A stretch of 64,000 nucleotides of DNA from Echinococcus granulosus (GCF_000524195.1 NW_020170392.1:293069-357068); one strand, 5' to 3'; shown: positions 26,101 to 40,400, counted from the first letter of the stretch. The notes: generated by a model from the sequence alone, not told the origin. Program-made: numbers and translations.

Positions 26101-29100
26101 CTAGAATACTTAAAATGAATGTCATCAGGTCGCATCTCATGCATCCTGTGGTTTGAAAATAAGGTTGACCGTGGCGATACATGTTTACCCTCATTTTCAT
26201 CATCTGGAAAAGATTACTACTCGGGGAAAAGAAACGTAGGGCCTCAAAACAAGTTCTTCAGAGTTGAAAGTAGAAAGCGTAAGGAGAAGAGTTATCAGCA
26301 AAGATATTGTTGTACGTGCTGGACCAACTTTTGAAAGGTTTAAAGGAAAGACAGTAGGTAATTATTTCCTTAGGTCACCACGTGACAACACTAGGTAAAA
26401 ACACATCAGTAACAAAGCATTCTTTTGTGTGGGCTGGCCAGAAAGTTATTCCTTGAAATGTTTATATAATAATGGTGAATACTTCAAGTGGTTTACCAGT
26501 CTAACACCAGTGGCTAGAGTCAATAAAGAGCCACCAATTTCCCTTTCCATCCAAGGTGTCCAAATGCACCTGAATAGTTGTTGCCTGTTTCCTACACCGT
26601 TCAATCCTATCATTTTATTTTGTGATGGACACGAGTGAAATGCGGACTCTCCAGGCGATCTTATCATTGGGAGAGTCAAATACCGATTCTTGTGGCCGGG
26701 TGAACTTGTGTGTTACCAGGTCACATCCTACATGTCCGATGCCCTGAAAAACACGATTTACTTTCGCTGCACCCTTGCATGGCTTCATTATTTAAGTTTG
26801 CAAGAGATGCATCTGCATGTAAGAGCTTCAAAGTTAATTCCACAATTACTGATGATCAGAAAGTTGGTGGTTGCATTCAGTGAACTGAAATGATGGTCCG
26901 CCTTAGGGAGGAGGCTTTTCAACTCCCCACGGTGAAGGCTTATGACACTTTGAGGAAACAATTTCACATACAAATCTTCCCGTTAAGAACACTAGTTCTT
27001 TGGATATGGACACGAATGTCATTAGACTGGGAGATAAACACAGATTTCTGCATTTGCTCGGAGCCGAAGCTGTGGTCATTCCCTTAAGCAAACCTTTCAA
27101 TCTGTTTCAGACTCGACCCTGCGATTGGCACCGAGCATGGGCACCCTGACGCCGCAGCAATGGGGTACCCTTAACTCACAGGCCTCGCCACATGAGACCA
27201 TGAGCCAGTTTTCCCACTGGCTGGGTGAGGGCGCCAACAAGAAGCAGAATTTTTTCCAAAACACCTCCCAAAGCACCTTCAACCAATGGTTCAGACCCAA
27301 CTTTTCGCGAGATGCCAGTAGGTTGATTGACCGATCTTTCTTGAGTTGCTGAAAGCGGATCCTTTTGATGACCGGAAAAGTTTTAACTAAGCACGCACTT
27401 CATTATTCTTGCCGCCTAGGCGTACAGTATCTCAAGAAACAACCTCCTGGGGGTTTTGTCATTCGTACGAGTTCCCGATATCCTAGTTGCTATGGATTGA
27501 GCATCAAAACGAAGGATAATGAAAACACTAACAATTATGGCGGTGAGTTCGCCCACTTCTACTGAACAAGCACTACCCATTCCAAGGCGATTTCTCGGCC
27601 CACGTGAATGTTCTTTCATGACATGCAATTAACAGCCTGTTTAAACCTTTTAGCTAACTACCTTTAAACTTTCTCACTTTTCCCTTTCTAGATTTTTCTT
27701 TCAAAAAGTCCTCACCTCTCGAAACACTCGTGAAGCCGCTAAAGAGCTTTCCGTCTAGTTTAGGAAAGTCTAACCAACCTGACAGCATGAAAATGCCAAC
27801 CTATTCTTGGATTTTGCGAGATGATTTTTCTTTCTGTTTTGTCAAAATGGCAATTGCGTGACGTTAAGGGTTTGTCTGCCAGACTAAATTGTATACCTCA
27901 ACCTGTTTGGGGTGTCGGTGATGAGGCCGTTGCGCCGTTACCCGAGCTGTCGAATAGCAGCTTGAGAGATGCATACAGCTGTTTTAAAGCAAATTGCATT
28001 GTTTAGGGCTATTATGAGGAGAGCCATTTGGCCTCCTTCGGTACACCTCTCCGGCAATGCCAGGATATGCTCTGAACGCTGAAGAAAGGAATAAGCAAAT
28101 TCAGCGTGTATTGAAGTCCTTGATTAGTACAGAAATTAGCATTAATTAGCGTAATTTTCGGTGAAGATCCACAATTTACCCCAAAGTGAATTAGAATATT
28201 TAAATGCCAAGTTAGGGTTGTATAAACATTGGTCTATAACATTCCGACGTCAGGCGCTAATTGCCCTACCTCGATTGCCATTAACCCCATCGCCTCTCCA
28301 AAAAGGCCTAATAAGCCTCTATAGTGAATATCCTGATCCAGGGCTTGAATAAGTACCTTACATCGATGCCGGTTCAATCACATAATCCCATCAAAACTAG
28401 CATATTGCTTTCAAGAGGTTGGAAAAGGTTGCTAATAGCTTAACTCTGTTCGGATTATACAAGGGAAGTTGACGTAGAAGGATAATGAAACCAGCAAACC
28501 TCGATCACTTGCCTATGGAACGGCTTCAAATAAGTTGCGCATAGATGGGAAGTTACTAGTGGTGACGGTTAACTAGGAAAAAGAAGATGCTGAAATAGTA
28601 TCATGATTAAGTGGAGGACAACGAGATTTCATCTGAGATGGGAACGAGTCTGTTTATTGTATTTTCTACACCGACACCCGTTCCAATGTTGTGGACTGAA
28701 AGGAGTGGGAATGCGAGAGACGAGGAAGGTCCACCATGTGGCATCTTTGATTGTTCAACAACAATATGACTGCATGTTATGATACGCTAACCGCATGTGA
28801 GTGACGGCGGTGTCGTTTCGCTACAGTGGGGTTCCGAAATGTGTCTCTGCCTGTGCTACAGGGCTGACGGGTGAGCAGTCGATCCGACACTTTCTGATAG
28901 GAGAGAGCGCGGAGGGCTGTTTCCAGATTCAAGGCACGGAGATGGAGCCGAAGTTCAGGAGTCTGGTGGATCTCGTCGCCTACCACTGCCAATGCTCGGG
29001 GGCACTGCCCTGCGTCCTCCGTCTGCCTGGCTACCCGGCCTCCTCCACACTCAGTCTGGTGAACGCTGACATCCCATTGCCGCCACTCCGATACAACGAA

Positions 29101-32100
29101 AGCAATTCTATCGGTAAGTTTCCATCTTCCCACCATCTACACCTTCATCATTGGAGGTGTTTGCAACCACGGTTTTAAATTCATTCCTGGTGAGGAGTGA
29201 GGACTACATAAGGTCTCAAAGACAATTTCAAAATATAGATTTTGGTTTTTTATCAGCATTAATACAGTAGTAAAATTTACCGCCATTCGTTTGGCTGACT
29301 CCAAAATTACGTGCGTCGATTGACATAGGACACAAGAGTCCATGGAACACTATGGTGGAACCACAGAAACCCTGACAGACTAGCTGCGCGGAATCAGTAA
29401 CGCGGAAGATTAAAAGGTCTCGCGTATAAGAATGTATAAATAAGTCAGACATCAGCGGATTACATCGCTTTAATTGGAGCACAGTTGAAGATTGAATTGG
29501 AGCTAATTTCAGTATGAGGTCTTAAGTTTCCGTTGGGTCTGTAGCTTCTCAGATCTTCCCAGAAGTTATGGTAAACTGGTAAATCCAGGAGGTCTGTAAG
29601 GCTTCGAGCACGGCTGGAGAGCTACGCCGGCAGATGGCGGCATGGGTCGCAAGGATTAAAGAGGTCCTGCAGATGCATTCTCATTGGACCACTTGTCAGA
29701 TCAGTACAAATCACTAAAGTGGCCACCTTGATCATTTATTAATGAAAGAGGATAGTGAATGCCACGTAAAACTATCAGTTTAAACAAATTGTGGCAGGAA
29801 TGGTTTAAGCAATACTCTTCGGTACTGTTAACAGGTGAATCCCTTTGTACCTGCCACTGAGGCATTTACACATTTGGTGGAATTGGATTTCAACGCAGAG
29901 TGAATAAAACAAAGTGAAGTCAAAAAGTCGAAAACGCCTGGATAAGTAAAAATTTCATCTAAATTATCTGATCACTCCAGTGGAGATTGAGTTACACCTG
30001 AAGTTAAGGGATAATAAAACTGCTGAAACGCTAGATGCAATCCTTTAAGCACCGTAGAGGCTGCAATGCCACGTTGGTCATATTTGGACCCGGCCGGGGA
30101 ATAATTCAGTTAGGCCTTCAAAGCAGGACCTACTTTCCGATTTCATGATTCACAAGGTGGACTGAATACCGGTAGGGGATTCCATTTGTAACTTGATTTA
30201 ACCTGATTGATTTATAAATCCGGGTGCAAAGGGTCAAGTAGAAAATAACAGGAAAAAGTTGTTATCTTTCCAATTTGTCATAGGATTAAAATGTGGACAT
30301 TTATCACTAGCATTTTGCAGCACGATCCATTAGCCCATTCAAGGCGATTCGGTTTTAGGTTAAAGTTGGAAAAATGTCCCTCGGTGTCGAGGCCAAAGGT
30401 GGAAGGTGCAAATCTTTTGTTTTTGCTGCATTTTTATGCCTCGCAAATGTATTGTGTAGTACTTTATAACCATCAACTCTGCTAGTTGACCATTTTGTGC
30501 AAGGATGGGCATATAACGAAAGTGAAGATTTCAGACACCTTTGAGTAGAAAAACTCAATTATACTTGGCTGCCCGGAAGGATGTAATATGCCATTCTTTA
30601 AGAGTTCCTGAAAATAATCCGACTTGCAAGTGGAAGAAGCATATTCTTTACAGAAGGCTGAAATTTAGGCACAAATGGAGGTTGTGAAGCTGACCCCTAG
30701 TGTTAGGCGTCTCTAACAGGGCATCCGTAAATCCTGATATTGTGCCTTAGACGGAATGGAAATGTTTTAACCGCTAATTTTTCCAGTATATCAAATGAAC
30801 CAAGCATTAGTTGTCAAATTTCCCTGAAATTAGTGATTTGATTGTGTGACTTACAAGTCATGGTGGCGAAATGTGGAAACCACCGTCTAGATTACACTTT
30901 CCTTAGAAAGCATGAGTGATCCAAAAAGAGAGGCGAGTCCATAATATGGTACGAAATGAATTAGGCATTCCCTATTGACTTTGTTCCATCCACGAAATCA
31001 CATTATTTACTCATAAATTATGCCGACAAGAAAGTGTGAGAGATGCTGCCTCAGTAGAGCTTTTCGCAATCTAAGAATGCGATAGCATTAAAACATTGGC
31101 AAGAACTGTAGTTACTTCTAGCGCCCCGAGTCTTTTCTGAAGACGGAAAAAGGAGTAATGCTTGGGCAGAATATATATTACCGACTCAGGGACTACAGGC
31201 ATGGCCCAGAGGCCATGTGGCCTAATGAAGGTACTATCGCGAACCCTTCAATGCACACAAAATCAAAACAAAGAGTTAGGCAAATGGTTAAAGTATTGCA
31301 TAGTCCTCCTCTCCTCTTTAAAGCGTCGTCCTCATGGTCATCATAACGTAGCCGGTGCTGTAAGGAGAAATGCCCACAAACAATACACGCCAGTTATAGA
31401 ATCTGTGTGAAAGTGCGGATAGCATTTGACTACAACACTGATTCATGCTAATGATACCACTGGAATTGGAGCTTAGCCCTGTTTAGTAGCTGCATTTGGG
31501 GACGGAGGATTGCGTTGGCCATCACGTATGGCCATCACTAATTGACACAACGCTGGCCTGGAAGCAGTTACTTAACAAAGGGCGGGGTTAAAATGGCTTG
31601 GTGCTAATAAACTGCCTCTATTCCGCCTTGCTACTTCGTGCTCGTTTGAGTACTACCCAGCTTTATCTATTTATCTGGGTCTATCCAACTAGTAGAGAGG
31701 TGAAGGAGGTGGCGTGTGTCCTCTCCACTGACATCCTCATACAGGTACCGTTGACAGCTCCATAGCGGGTTTCTTCAGATGGTCCACGGCCGCAGAGATC
31801 GGGATTCGCTTTCCGTTGCCATCAATGTAGCATCCCGAGACCCCATGAAGTCGAATGGGGTCGTAATCATTAAAAAGGATATGTGATGTCGGCGAAGAGA
31901 GGGGTTGGGGTTGCTGGCATGGCTTGGCGGACTCTTAGGTTAAACAACTAATCGATTTATTTTTATGTTGGTTGAAGGTCCCAGGGCTAACGATGCTTGT
32001 CAACAAAAATGTCCATAAGATTAGAAATCAAAGGATTACCTGAGAGCGTCTCTAATTTCCACAGTTGCTTGTTGAACTGATGAGTTTCGGTATCGTCTAA

Positions 32101-34054
32101 AACCGATTCAAAATGTACATGAATTGTCCCACTCTTTCGGTAGCAGTAGTAACAGTTGTCTTGCATTTTCACTTTTTGTGACCATTTGAGTGTACAAAAG
32201 TAGTACACAAAAAACAATTATGGGGGTACTTTTAAAGCTGCTATTTTGCTGCTAGAATTCCAGGTCTTCTATCTGGGCACCTTTGACGTCTTCTTTCTGA
32301 ACGGCAGCAATGCTGTCAGCTCGGCTATGGACACAATCCATCGAACGCAGAGCTCGCACCTCCGTCCCATTGTCGTCAGCTTCCGCGTCAGTCCTGAGGG
32401 TGTGACCTTGACTGACCTTCACTGTCGACAATTCCTTCGTCGGCATTTTGGTGCTGACTCCTTCCTCTACATTGGCGCTGATCCCTACGGCAGAACGTAA
32501 GTCGAGGGCCTCAGCCCCTTCTCTCCTTCGCCCTCTCTGGACTGCGTGTTTTGTCCATGCTTTTAGAAAACGAAGCACTACTTAGCAGAAAATACCCCTA
32601 TATAATGTGCAAATCATACTTACAGTTAGATTTTGGGCACTTACCATGTGGCAAGACTAAACCTTATGCAGTGTAGGCGGTTGGAAAAGTACTGATCCAG
32701 GAATGTTATTAGAGTCACCATTTGACGGGGACTGCTATGCGCAGTCAAAAAAGTCATGCTACAGAGAAATGCGTCGCCATATATTTTCCACTTAACTTCA
32801 GGTTGATGGAAAACAATTCAGAAAACGCGAACACTAACAACGGACGGAAGTAAGTTGTCATTTTGTCCCTTCTTATTATTACAAGCCATACATTACCGAA
32901 CGACTCGGAAAGTATTAATAAACGGGTTCGTGACTAATATTATTTGGCCAAGCATTCTTTAAAATACAGAAAACCATGCCTGTCTTTCCACCCCAGACAA
33001 ATAAGGCGAAATGAAGCCTCCATAGCTGTTGTGCATAGCTTTTTGTGCCCACACGACAAACGGATGTAGGAAATTTAGCTTGTTGTGTATGTTTTTGTCA
33101 AGCTACCTTTTATAGCAGTTATTTGTCAATCGCCATTCATAGTTAAAAGCTAAATCCAGGAGGATTTAACTCGTAAATGCAAAATGTATGGATTACATAT
33201 CTTTGAACTTTTCTTCATGCATGTGGACAGCGTGTGACACTGGGCTCCGATTAGAAAGTGCAAATTCTCTCAAGACCTTCCCACATTTCACTATGAAGCT
33301 ATCGTAAGGGTTAAATTATAATTGGTGTGAATTTACCACTTGTTAAGTGGTAAGCTTTAGATTATCCCAGAAATTTCCAGCTTTTCTAAACACACTCTTC
33401 CCTTTGTCCACAGATACTACCAAGCAATGCAATTTTCTATTAAGTGCTGATTAAAAGTGTCCTCATCAAAACCCTTGATGTATCAATCCGTGGGCAGCGA
33501 TTAGGTTCGTGTGAAATTGAAGCCCACTCGGCCACACCTGTCCGTTCATCCGACTACGCCCAGTGAAGCCGCTGGAGTTGGAGGAGGAGTCGCGTGAGAG
33601 CGGGGATATTTTTAAAGCCAGTGCACACCCAATAAAGCCATGGGGTTGGGTTTTTTTGTCACTAGGCGAACTGATTTGCTAACTTGTGTTAGCGAATAGA
33701 GGGGAAAAAGACGCTTTTTGGACATCACGTTCGATTGATTGCACAGAGGTGCCTACTTTGGGGGATTGTCAGGGTCACAACGGCCGATTGGGAAAGGGTA
33801 GTAAATCAAGTGAACGCATCACCTTGGATAAACCTTTCTTAGGCGAGTTTTTTTGGTAAAAAGATGCTCAGATATTTCTGCTAATAAGTGTGCTGCATAA
33901 TTTTAGGATTTTCGGTTTTGTGGTTCGCGTCTCTGACACATCCGAAATGAACAGTTGTCATCTATTCGCGCAGCAATTCAACACCCAGCCATGCGAATTC
34001 ATTGTGGAGACGGTTAAAAAGATGTTGAGTCGGGAAAGGTTGTCGGGTTTTTGA
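23170..34054 (+). CDS. TNS: Tensin-type SH2-PTB focal-adhesion adaptor
   Basis: Cytoplasmic adaptor that joins integrin tails to actin and phosphotyrosine signalling. Firm exons are 27111-27317, 27420-27542, 28862-29113, 32256-32496 and 33907-34054 (stop). A possible first exon, 23170-23197, has an upstream in-frame stop, a GTGAGT donor and the right phase; with it the protein would be 332 residues. The SH2 domain starts at [10 protein letters not shown] and has FVIRTSS with the phosphotyrosine-binding Arg, then [10 protein letters not shown] and LPCVLRLPG. The PTB domain follows ([46 protein letters not shown]). SH2 directly followed by PTB at the C-terminus is diagnostic of tensins. No phosphatase/C2-like N-terminal half was found, so this resembles the short tensins (fly blistery, vertebrate TNS4), unless more exons exist. 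The start exon is the weak point. Confidence 0.85.
31105..31950 (+). repeat. Interspersed repeat family R, copy 3
   Basis: Lies in the tensin intron 29114-32255. A head module at 31140-31230 (GGCATGGCCCAGAGGCCATG), a body with CATCATAACG near 31340, the AGTAGAGAGGTGAAGGA block near 31690, ACAGGTACCGTTGACAGCTCC near 31742, and a second head near 31800-31930 ending in GGCATGGC. It is shorter than copies 1, 2 and 4. Borders are approximate. Confidence 0.65.
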
Positions 34055-34325
34055 GGAATGCCCAATGCCTGCAAAAGCGTCAAATTAGCGATTCCACATT
34101 TGATGTCTACGAGATCCTGCTATCGACCAAGCACTTCCCTTTAACCCGTATTTTCGCCACTCTGGGATGACATTTTAAGTCAACAGGAAACGCTTCGCCC
34201 CACCCGTACCCGAGATTAACTCCATTATTACACATGTGACTGTTCTACGTATGTAGATTTCAGTATTTATTAGTCATCGCTGATATCTAGTGTTCCTTTG
34301 ATAAAGTACTTTTAAAGAAGTTGGC

Positions 34326-34342
34326 AATAAACTTTGAATAAA
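34326..34342 (+). terminator. Two candidate poly(A) signals of the tensin gene
   Basis: AATAAA at 34326-34331 and again at 34337-34342, about 275 nt after the tensin stop codon. The close pair is a plausible 3' UTR end. Confidence 0.5.
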
Positions 34343-35592
34343 TCCCCAGTCAAAACCGACAACATAGCGAAGCAGGCCTACTGTGCCATTAAACTCTAGC
34401 CTAGGTTGAGATGTTTCTTTTGTTTATAGTCAAGTGAATCGATGTAAGCAAAACGAATTGACTTGAAGTGGTTCCTTAAAACAGCAAATTCTGCTCAGTG
34501 GATGTTTTCTTTCATAAAAACTTGAATTAGTTAAAAGAAGCACAAGCATCGCCATGTGGGGAATCAAAAGACGTTCGGGGAGGCTTTGCTGCTATATAGG
34601 TAAATGCAACACGGGTTGGTGACTAGGACGAAATCTTGCGCAAAAAACGTTACAATATGTAGAAATGATTAAAGTACTAGAGCCATTACATGTTACACTA
34701 GAAATGATGAAGAGCTAAACATCGTGGTATTCCACTGGTCAACTAAATGGATTCGTGTAATAATGCGATCATTCATGCATTAAATGCACAAATCAGATAT
34801 GAAATCTAAAAATGAGTTGAGGTGTATGATGAGGACGGTCGCACACCTCTCCATTAAATAGATCATTCAAAATATCAAATTAGGAGAAGACGGAGTTCCA
34901 AATCACTTAGCTATAAAGTAAACCCTAACTAGATCAAAAAATTCAAGGCCTTTTGAAAATTGCTTCATCCAACAGAGATAATATTCATCCATTAGGGTTT
35001 AAGAAGGCCTGCCAATATGTGTCGAAGCCAAAAATCCATCAGGACTAAGCTTCCTTATTTCTTCGAAAGGACGAATAATTTACAAAATTGGGGGAAAATT
35101 TTTAACTAGCTAAGGAATACAATCATGTCAAAATGCGGTGCAACTTTAATGCATAAAGAAAGACTCAAATTAGGCCAGCACACACTGCTTTTTTTGTACT
35201 TATGCGTTATTTACATAAATAAACTAATATGATGCCTAATATTCTTTGCTTTACTTTAAGTTTAATTGTTTTATTTTATTATACATGTGCGCACTATTCA
35301 ACATATCGCTCGTGGTTTTGATTGGTTGGTTCTTGCACGTTGTTCCCCTTAAACACACTGTAGTGAGGGAGTTGGGTTTTTCTTGCATTTTCACTATGCT
35401 TAAGCGTTATATTTGTCCTTGCTCGTAACATGCGTTAGTCGCAGATTGCACAGGTCTTCTGTGAGGTAACTGCCGCTTAATTTTTTATATTTGATAACCT
35501 GATTGCCGGAGAATTCATTTGCATTTTGATATGTCTTGTCCACAAATTAATTAAAACCTTTTCAGCTTTTTAGCTGCTTACTCTCCATTAAT
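34343..35592. other. Intergenic spacer between tensin and TRMT112
   Basis: AT-rich, no exon supported on either strand. The last 70 bases before the TRMT112 start contain the acceptor-like string CCTTTTCAG and then CTTTTTAG, possible sites for a 5' UTR intron or trans-splicing. Confidence 0.45.
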
Positions 35593-36177
35593 ATGCGACT
35601 TTTCACCCACAACATCCTTACGTCTCGTGTTCTCAAATCCGTTAAAGTTGGGTATCCCCTTGCTATAAAGGTGAAGGTTTTTCTCACAACACATTTCCTC
35701 AAAGGCCACAAAAGTGGACATAACTCCTATGGATTTTGAGGCCAAAACTACCGCCCGCTTCATTCCAAAAATTGAGTGGACGGTTCTAAAGTCCGCAGCT
35801 GAGCAGGTAAGTTGATAAAGGGAAATTTTTTAGATGATACAGAACCTTATTCCTGGACTCCATTTTTAGTGACACCTTGATTTGTGTCGATTTGTATAAC
35901 AAATTTGTGCTTATGTTAGTGGTTTTTTCTGGTTTTGCGTTTGGCATCTTACCATAATTTGAGAATTCTTCTGCAACAGGTTGGAGCAGATCATGTGGGC
36001 CAGCTACCAGACAGCATACCTGATGGCTATGAGAATAATGAGGAATTTTTGCACCTGGCTCACAAGGCTCTCATGGAGGTAGATGTGATCGAGGGAACCT
36101 TGGTCTGTCCTGAGACGGGTCGCGAGTTTCCTATCCACAATGGCATTCCAAATATGCTTGTCAATGAGGATGAGTAA
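35593..36177 (+). CDS. TRMT112: TRMT112, activator subunit of methyltransferases
   Basis: Small obligate partner that stabilises several methyltransferases acting on tRNA, rRNA and release factor eRF1. Exons 35593-35670, 35705-35806 and 35980-36177 give 125 residues, the same length as the human protein. It begins MRLFTHNILTSRV, continues with ARFIPKIEWTV, and ends with the family block VIEGTLVCPETGREFPI and GIPNML. Both introns are phase 0. The first is only 34 nt (35671-35704, GTGAAG...AAAG) and is required, because reading through it meets a stop. Only one cysteine is present in the CPETGREFP block, so the zinc knuckle of the yeast protein is absent, as in vertebrates. It is convergent with the ABC transporter gene. 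Confidence 0.96.
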
Positions 36178-37418
36178 TGTTCCCATGGCCTGCGGTCTCA
36201 CCCGAATGTCAGATATGTACACATATCGGCTACTTTTTTCTGCTATCGAACTCTCTCGAGGATATATATGCATGATCACTTTCATGTATCCTTTTTGCAT
36301 GTTGTTATGGTGAAGATGGTCACAGTAGTCGTGATACGCATAAGCACGATATGCATAGTCAGGGTTCTTTTTTTTTTGCCGATCACCAAATTCTCAGAGA
36401 AGTGACAAAGCCTGTGTTCCACTGGTCTCAGTGTAGGATACGAAGCGACTATACGGTGACAAAGTGCGTGTTTGTAAGCAGTATTAGCTATCTTCTCTCC
36501 TTCTTTGGGAAGAGGATAGCATTTAAGGGCCGGCTGCCCTTTACTTGACGGGTAGTTTGGGTTGTCTTCATCGTCGACTCGCAGTTTTACACGGAAGGAA
36601 AGGTTTCATGAGTGTCTCCGTTTGAACGGTGAGAGTAAAATACTCATCGTTAAAATTCACTCCCGTGAAATCCTTTAACATCTAACCAATTTGTCCAAAG
36701 TAGTGAACAGGCAGTTTGAAGCAAATATTTTGTGTAAGAACACTAGTGAAAAGTAAATAGGTGACTACGCCTAAGACACCGTTTGGATTTTTTTGTTAAT
36801 CTTCCTGTTAGTGGTTCGGGTCTGGCAGGGGGTGCACTCCAGATTTGATCCCAGTTTTCTCCTAACCCATCTTACCATCTATGGAGTGGGTGCATTCCAC
36901 AAAGCTGACAAGTGCATGAGCTCAGATTTTTTGCGTTATGAACTCTTGAATGGATTTTAGGCGTTGAATTGCCTCCGGTTCAATTGTATCAGTTTATTTT
37001 GAAGTAGTGATTCTGCTGATCTGCGACGCTATCAAGGAAGCGGTTTGTTCATCTTGTTACTGCTTAAATTGCAAAGGTAGTCTTTGCGTTGCCAAAATTT
37101 TTCGCCACAGAATAATAAAGTGCACGGCGGTAAGCCTTCTTGCCTAGAGCTAACAGAAGAGAAAGTCAGAGAGTAATTTTATATACATAATACTCCTGAA
37201 CTGTGAAAAATGCTTTATCGGAGCAGTCTAAATTACTTCATCAAAGGCGAAAGGAGGGGAAGGGAGGTAGTTATAAAAGCCTCATATAGTCGTCGTCGGG
37301 TGGGAAAAGGAGACCGACAGTGTTACATGTATGTATCAAAATATGACGAGAAGGGTGGGGGAGAGGTGGGAAGGGTGCACTCGAGGATCACAGAGTAGGC
37401 CCAACTAGTCATGGAAGG
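36178..37418. other. Convergent intergenic spacer, TRMT112 to ABC transporter
   Basis: No gene supported. AATAAA at 37114-37119 (+) is a possible but distant poly(A) signal for TRMT112. The open frame at 37210-37398 is made of purine-rich, low-complexity sequence. Confidence 0.45.
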
Positions 37419-40400
37419 CTATTTAAAGGTGTTGATTCGACACAGTCGACAGTAGCAGAGGGTAAAGCAGACAACTGCCATGCTAGCCAGACCCACCACG
37501 TTCGACCACATGTCCCAGGCCGTCCGGCTAGCGTAGCCCAGGTCGTCTAGGTACAGCCGCCCCGGTTGACTACAAATACGAGCATAGCTGTTCATTATTT
37601 GAAGCTCCCACAAGCCCTAGTCTGCGGCCAACTCAAACCTGAAAGGTGGACATATAGGCGGGACATCGCCACGCTTTAGCATCTCGATGGCGTATCGTGT
37701 AATGCATCAATATCACATTTTAGGGGGTGTCGATTTATTATGGTCAGATTTTCTATAGCGTTTATGTACTCTTGATTTCAAATGTAAAAGTGGGTGTGCC
37801 TGAAACCTACCATTCTCTAGTGTCATTGAAATTTTGCTTTGTCCTATTGGAGGAGGGACAGAACTCGAGCTCGGCTAGTTCGTTAACAAGAAGACCACCG
37901 AAAGTGTAGTGAAAAATGGACAAGTACCGCAGCCAACTCAGCCATGGACTCATGCTGTTTAGATTGATTAGAAAGCCTCCAAACACCTAGAAAAGCACAT
38001 AATCAAAAACAGCTCTTTTATTGTGGGAAAGCGTGAAAGTAGAGTTTTTTCTAAAGTCGTTAAGCATATTCACCAGACTTTAACTGATTGACACAGCTTT
38101 CAGCTATTAATCAACAGATTATGCGACGAATAATCCAAACATAGATATTCTGACTAGTTGAAACAATTATTGTTTAGCCGAAATCCGGATTAATAATATC
38201 GAAGGAGGCAGCAGTAGGACAGACCATCATGAAGACAAAGAGGATGGAGATAATGACATTGGCGATGGAGAAGAGAGTGACACTGGCGGAGACGGCCATG
38301 GCGGCGGCAGAAGCGGAGATGGTTCCAAGGGTGAGGATAAGCTCGAAGAAGAAGAAATTGCCCACTTTGGGCACCAAGCCCACCATCCAGTACGTGATGG
38401 GCATGAAGAAGAAGACGGGAAGCGCCTTCGTCGGAAAGACATCACACATCAGCTTCGCGAGGAAGTACGCCGACACTCGATAGTAGCCACTGGAGTGCTC
38501 GTGGCTGCAAGCAGTTGCAATGGATGATAAAATGCTATTTTTTGTAAAGATTAAACTGTTGGTGATACTTAGTGCCTTACAGCTAAATGCTACTCCGCAT
38601 TCAATGGATACATTTGTAGAGTTGGAGTAAGCGAGATAAAGTAAATCAAGCCATTCACGAGTACTGGAACAAAACTCCCCCGAATAAGGGGCACACGATT
38701 TAACTTATGCAAGCACGCTCAACTTTTTCCTCTTAATAACAGCAAAATTAAAATCAGAAAGGTGTCAGAAATCGTTCAACACAGTGGAGGATTAGAAAGT
38801 AGGCATCACGGTGAAAGCATATTCAATGCAACGCTCCTCCTTCCTCTGCAGTGGATACCAGATAAAATTGTAATTAAAGTAAGTAATAAGACCATTTTTT
38901 CATAAATCTACATCAAAATCTTCCAGGATTTTTTACTTATTTGTAGGTCTCGCCTACGCTCCACGTAAGTAGGACAGGGCTTCAGTTGCTTTGTTCTCAG
39001 CTTGAAGCAGTACGATCTTAAAGGGCATACTTCCAGTAATGTTTACTCTGACCAACGTTAGCTTCTCCTTTCTTTTCAACTAGCAAAGTAAGCACTAGTA
39101 CCAGAGAAGCACGACAAATGACACCGCCAAAGGTTTCAGAGTCTCTAAATTTTCCACTGCACTGTTGTAACTTGAAGTGGATTTGTGGGGTAAAAAATCG
39201 GCTGAAAATTCCCACTTTTATAGGAGTGTTGGGAAGGCTAGAAATAGTACGCTTTGTTGCTTCGTCTCTATGCTAATAAATCATAAAGAAATGAAGCACC
39301 CTTAGCCTGCACAAATGTAGCAAAGCATCGTCACTTCCATAGCATGTACTATTTTTGGGAGGAATGGGAAAAGTTCAAACCTCTGAGCTATGCTGAATGG
39401 CACTGTTGCAAACTTCCGGACTCAACACCGCATCCGTCACGTAGGCGACAATACAAGTGCCATTGGGTCATGTGAGAGGAACTTTTGCTTGAATAACATC
39501 ACTTTACGTGGATGCAGAGCGGAAATAAGTCGGTGGGAATTAAAGAACGGTTTTGCAGTTGAAATTAAAGCCTCAAGATTTCGTGGCGCTCGCCGATACT
39601 GGTAGCTCCCCGACAGAATGAGTCGGTTTCCACTTACACAAATATGGCCCTCTCTTTGAGGAAGAGTTCAATGGAGCCAATGTTGACAAAAACCACTTGC
39701 AGCGTGGCGAAGAAGAAAAGACCAGAGCGATTCTGAATGCCAGATTCGAGGGAGTTGTCCAGTCCAACATAGACCACACCCATGGAGACGGCAAAGAAGA
39801 GGTAGACAAGGGTCTGAACAATGGAGGCTTGAGGGTCGCGCATCAGACTGATGAAGGTGCGCCAGCAAAGGATTAGCATTTGCAAGGGAAAGGAGACCGC
39901 GTAGCCTATGCGCTCAGACACCTTGGAGCAATTTGCCCCACTGGTAGAACGGTTCTGTACGGTCAGAACCTCGTTCCGTGCACTATGGCAACGAAAAACG
40001 AATATTACTTTAGATGGAGCCGTTAGGTTAGTTTAACACTCCAAACAGGTAGCTGCTAACGACCACAAACAAAAATTGCAAAAAAAAAAACGAAATTTCA
40101 GACCCGAAATTTAAGTGATTTATATAGGAAAGGTAAACATAGTATAGACGGCTAAAATAGTCCAAATTTTAACTGATTGGAACTTCAAGGTAAACAACCA
40201 ATGCACGAGAAGACCGACATGCAACAACAAATGTAGCACATTAGTCATAAACCCGCCCTTAATTGTACCGAAGTGAGTCGCCATAAGCACTGTTTAGTTC
40301 TATGGTGTGGTTAGAATAGGCTACTCTAGCAAATTAAGCACCAAGATGAAGACTGCTTGTGCGTGAACAATTTCCATAACCATTTTAGAGCTCAAAAGTG

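Noticed and set aside
37618..37639. 22-nt intron joining two parts of the ABC C-terminus
   Set aside because: Removing it breaks the frame; splicing 37811 directly to 37587 gives a clean frame and the expected cysteine.
38229..38483. 84-codon plus-strand Lys/Met-rich frame
   Set aside because: Antisense shadow of an ABC transporter membrane exon.
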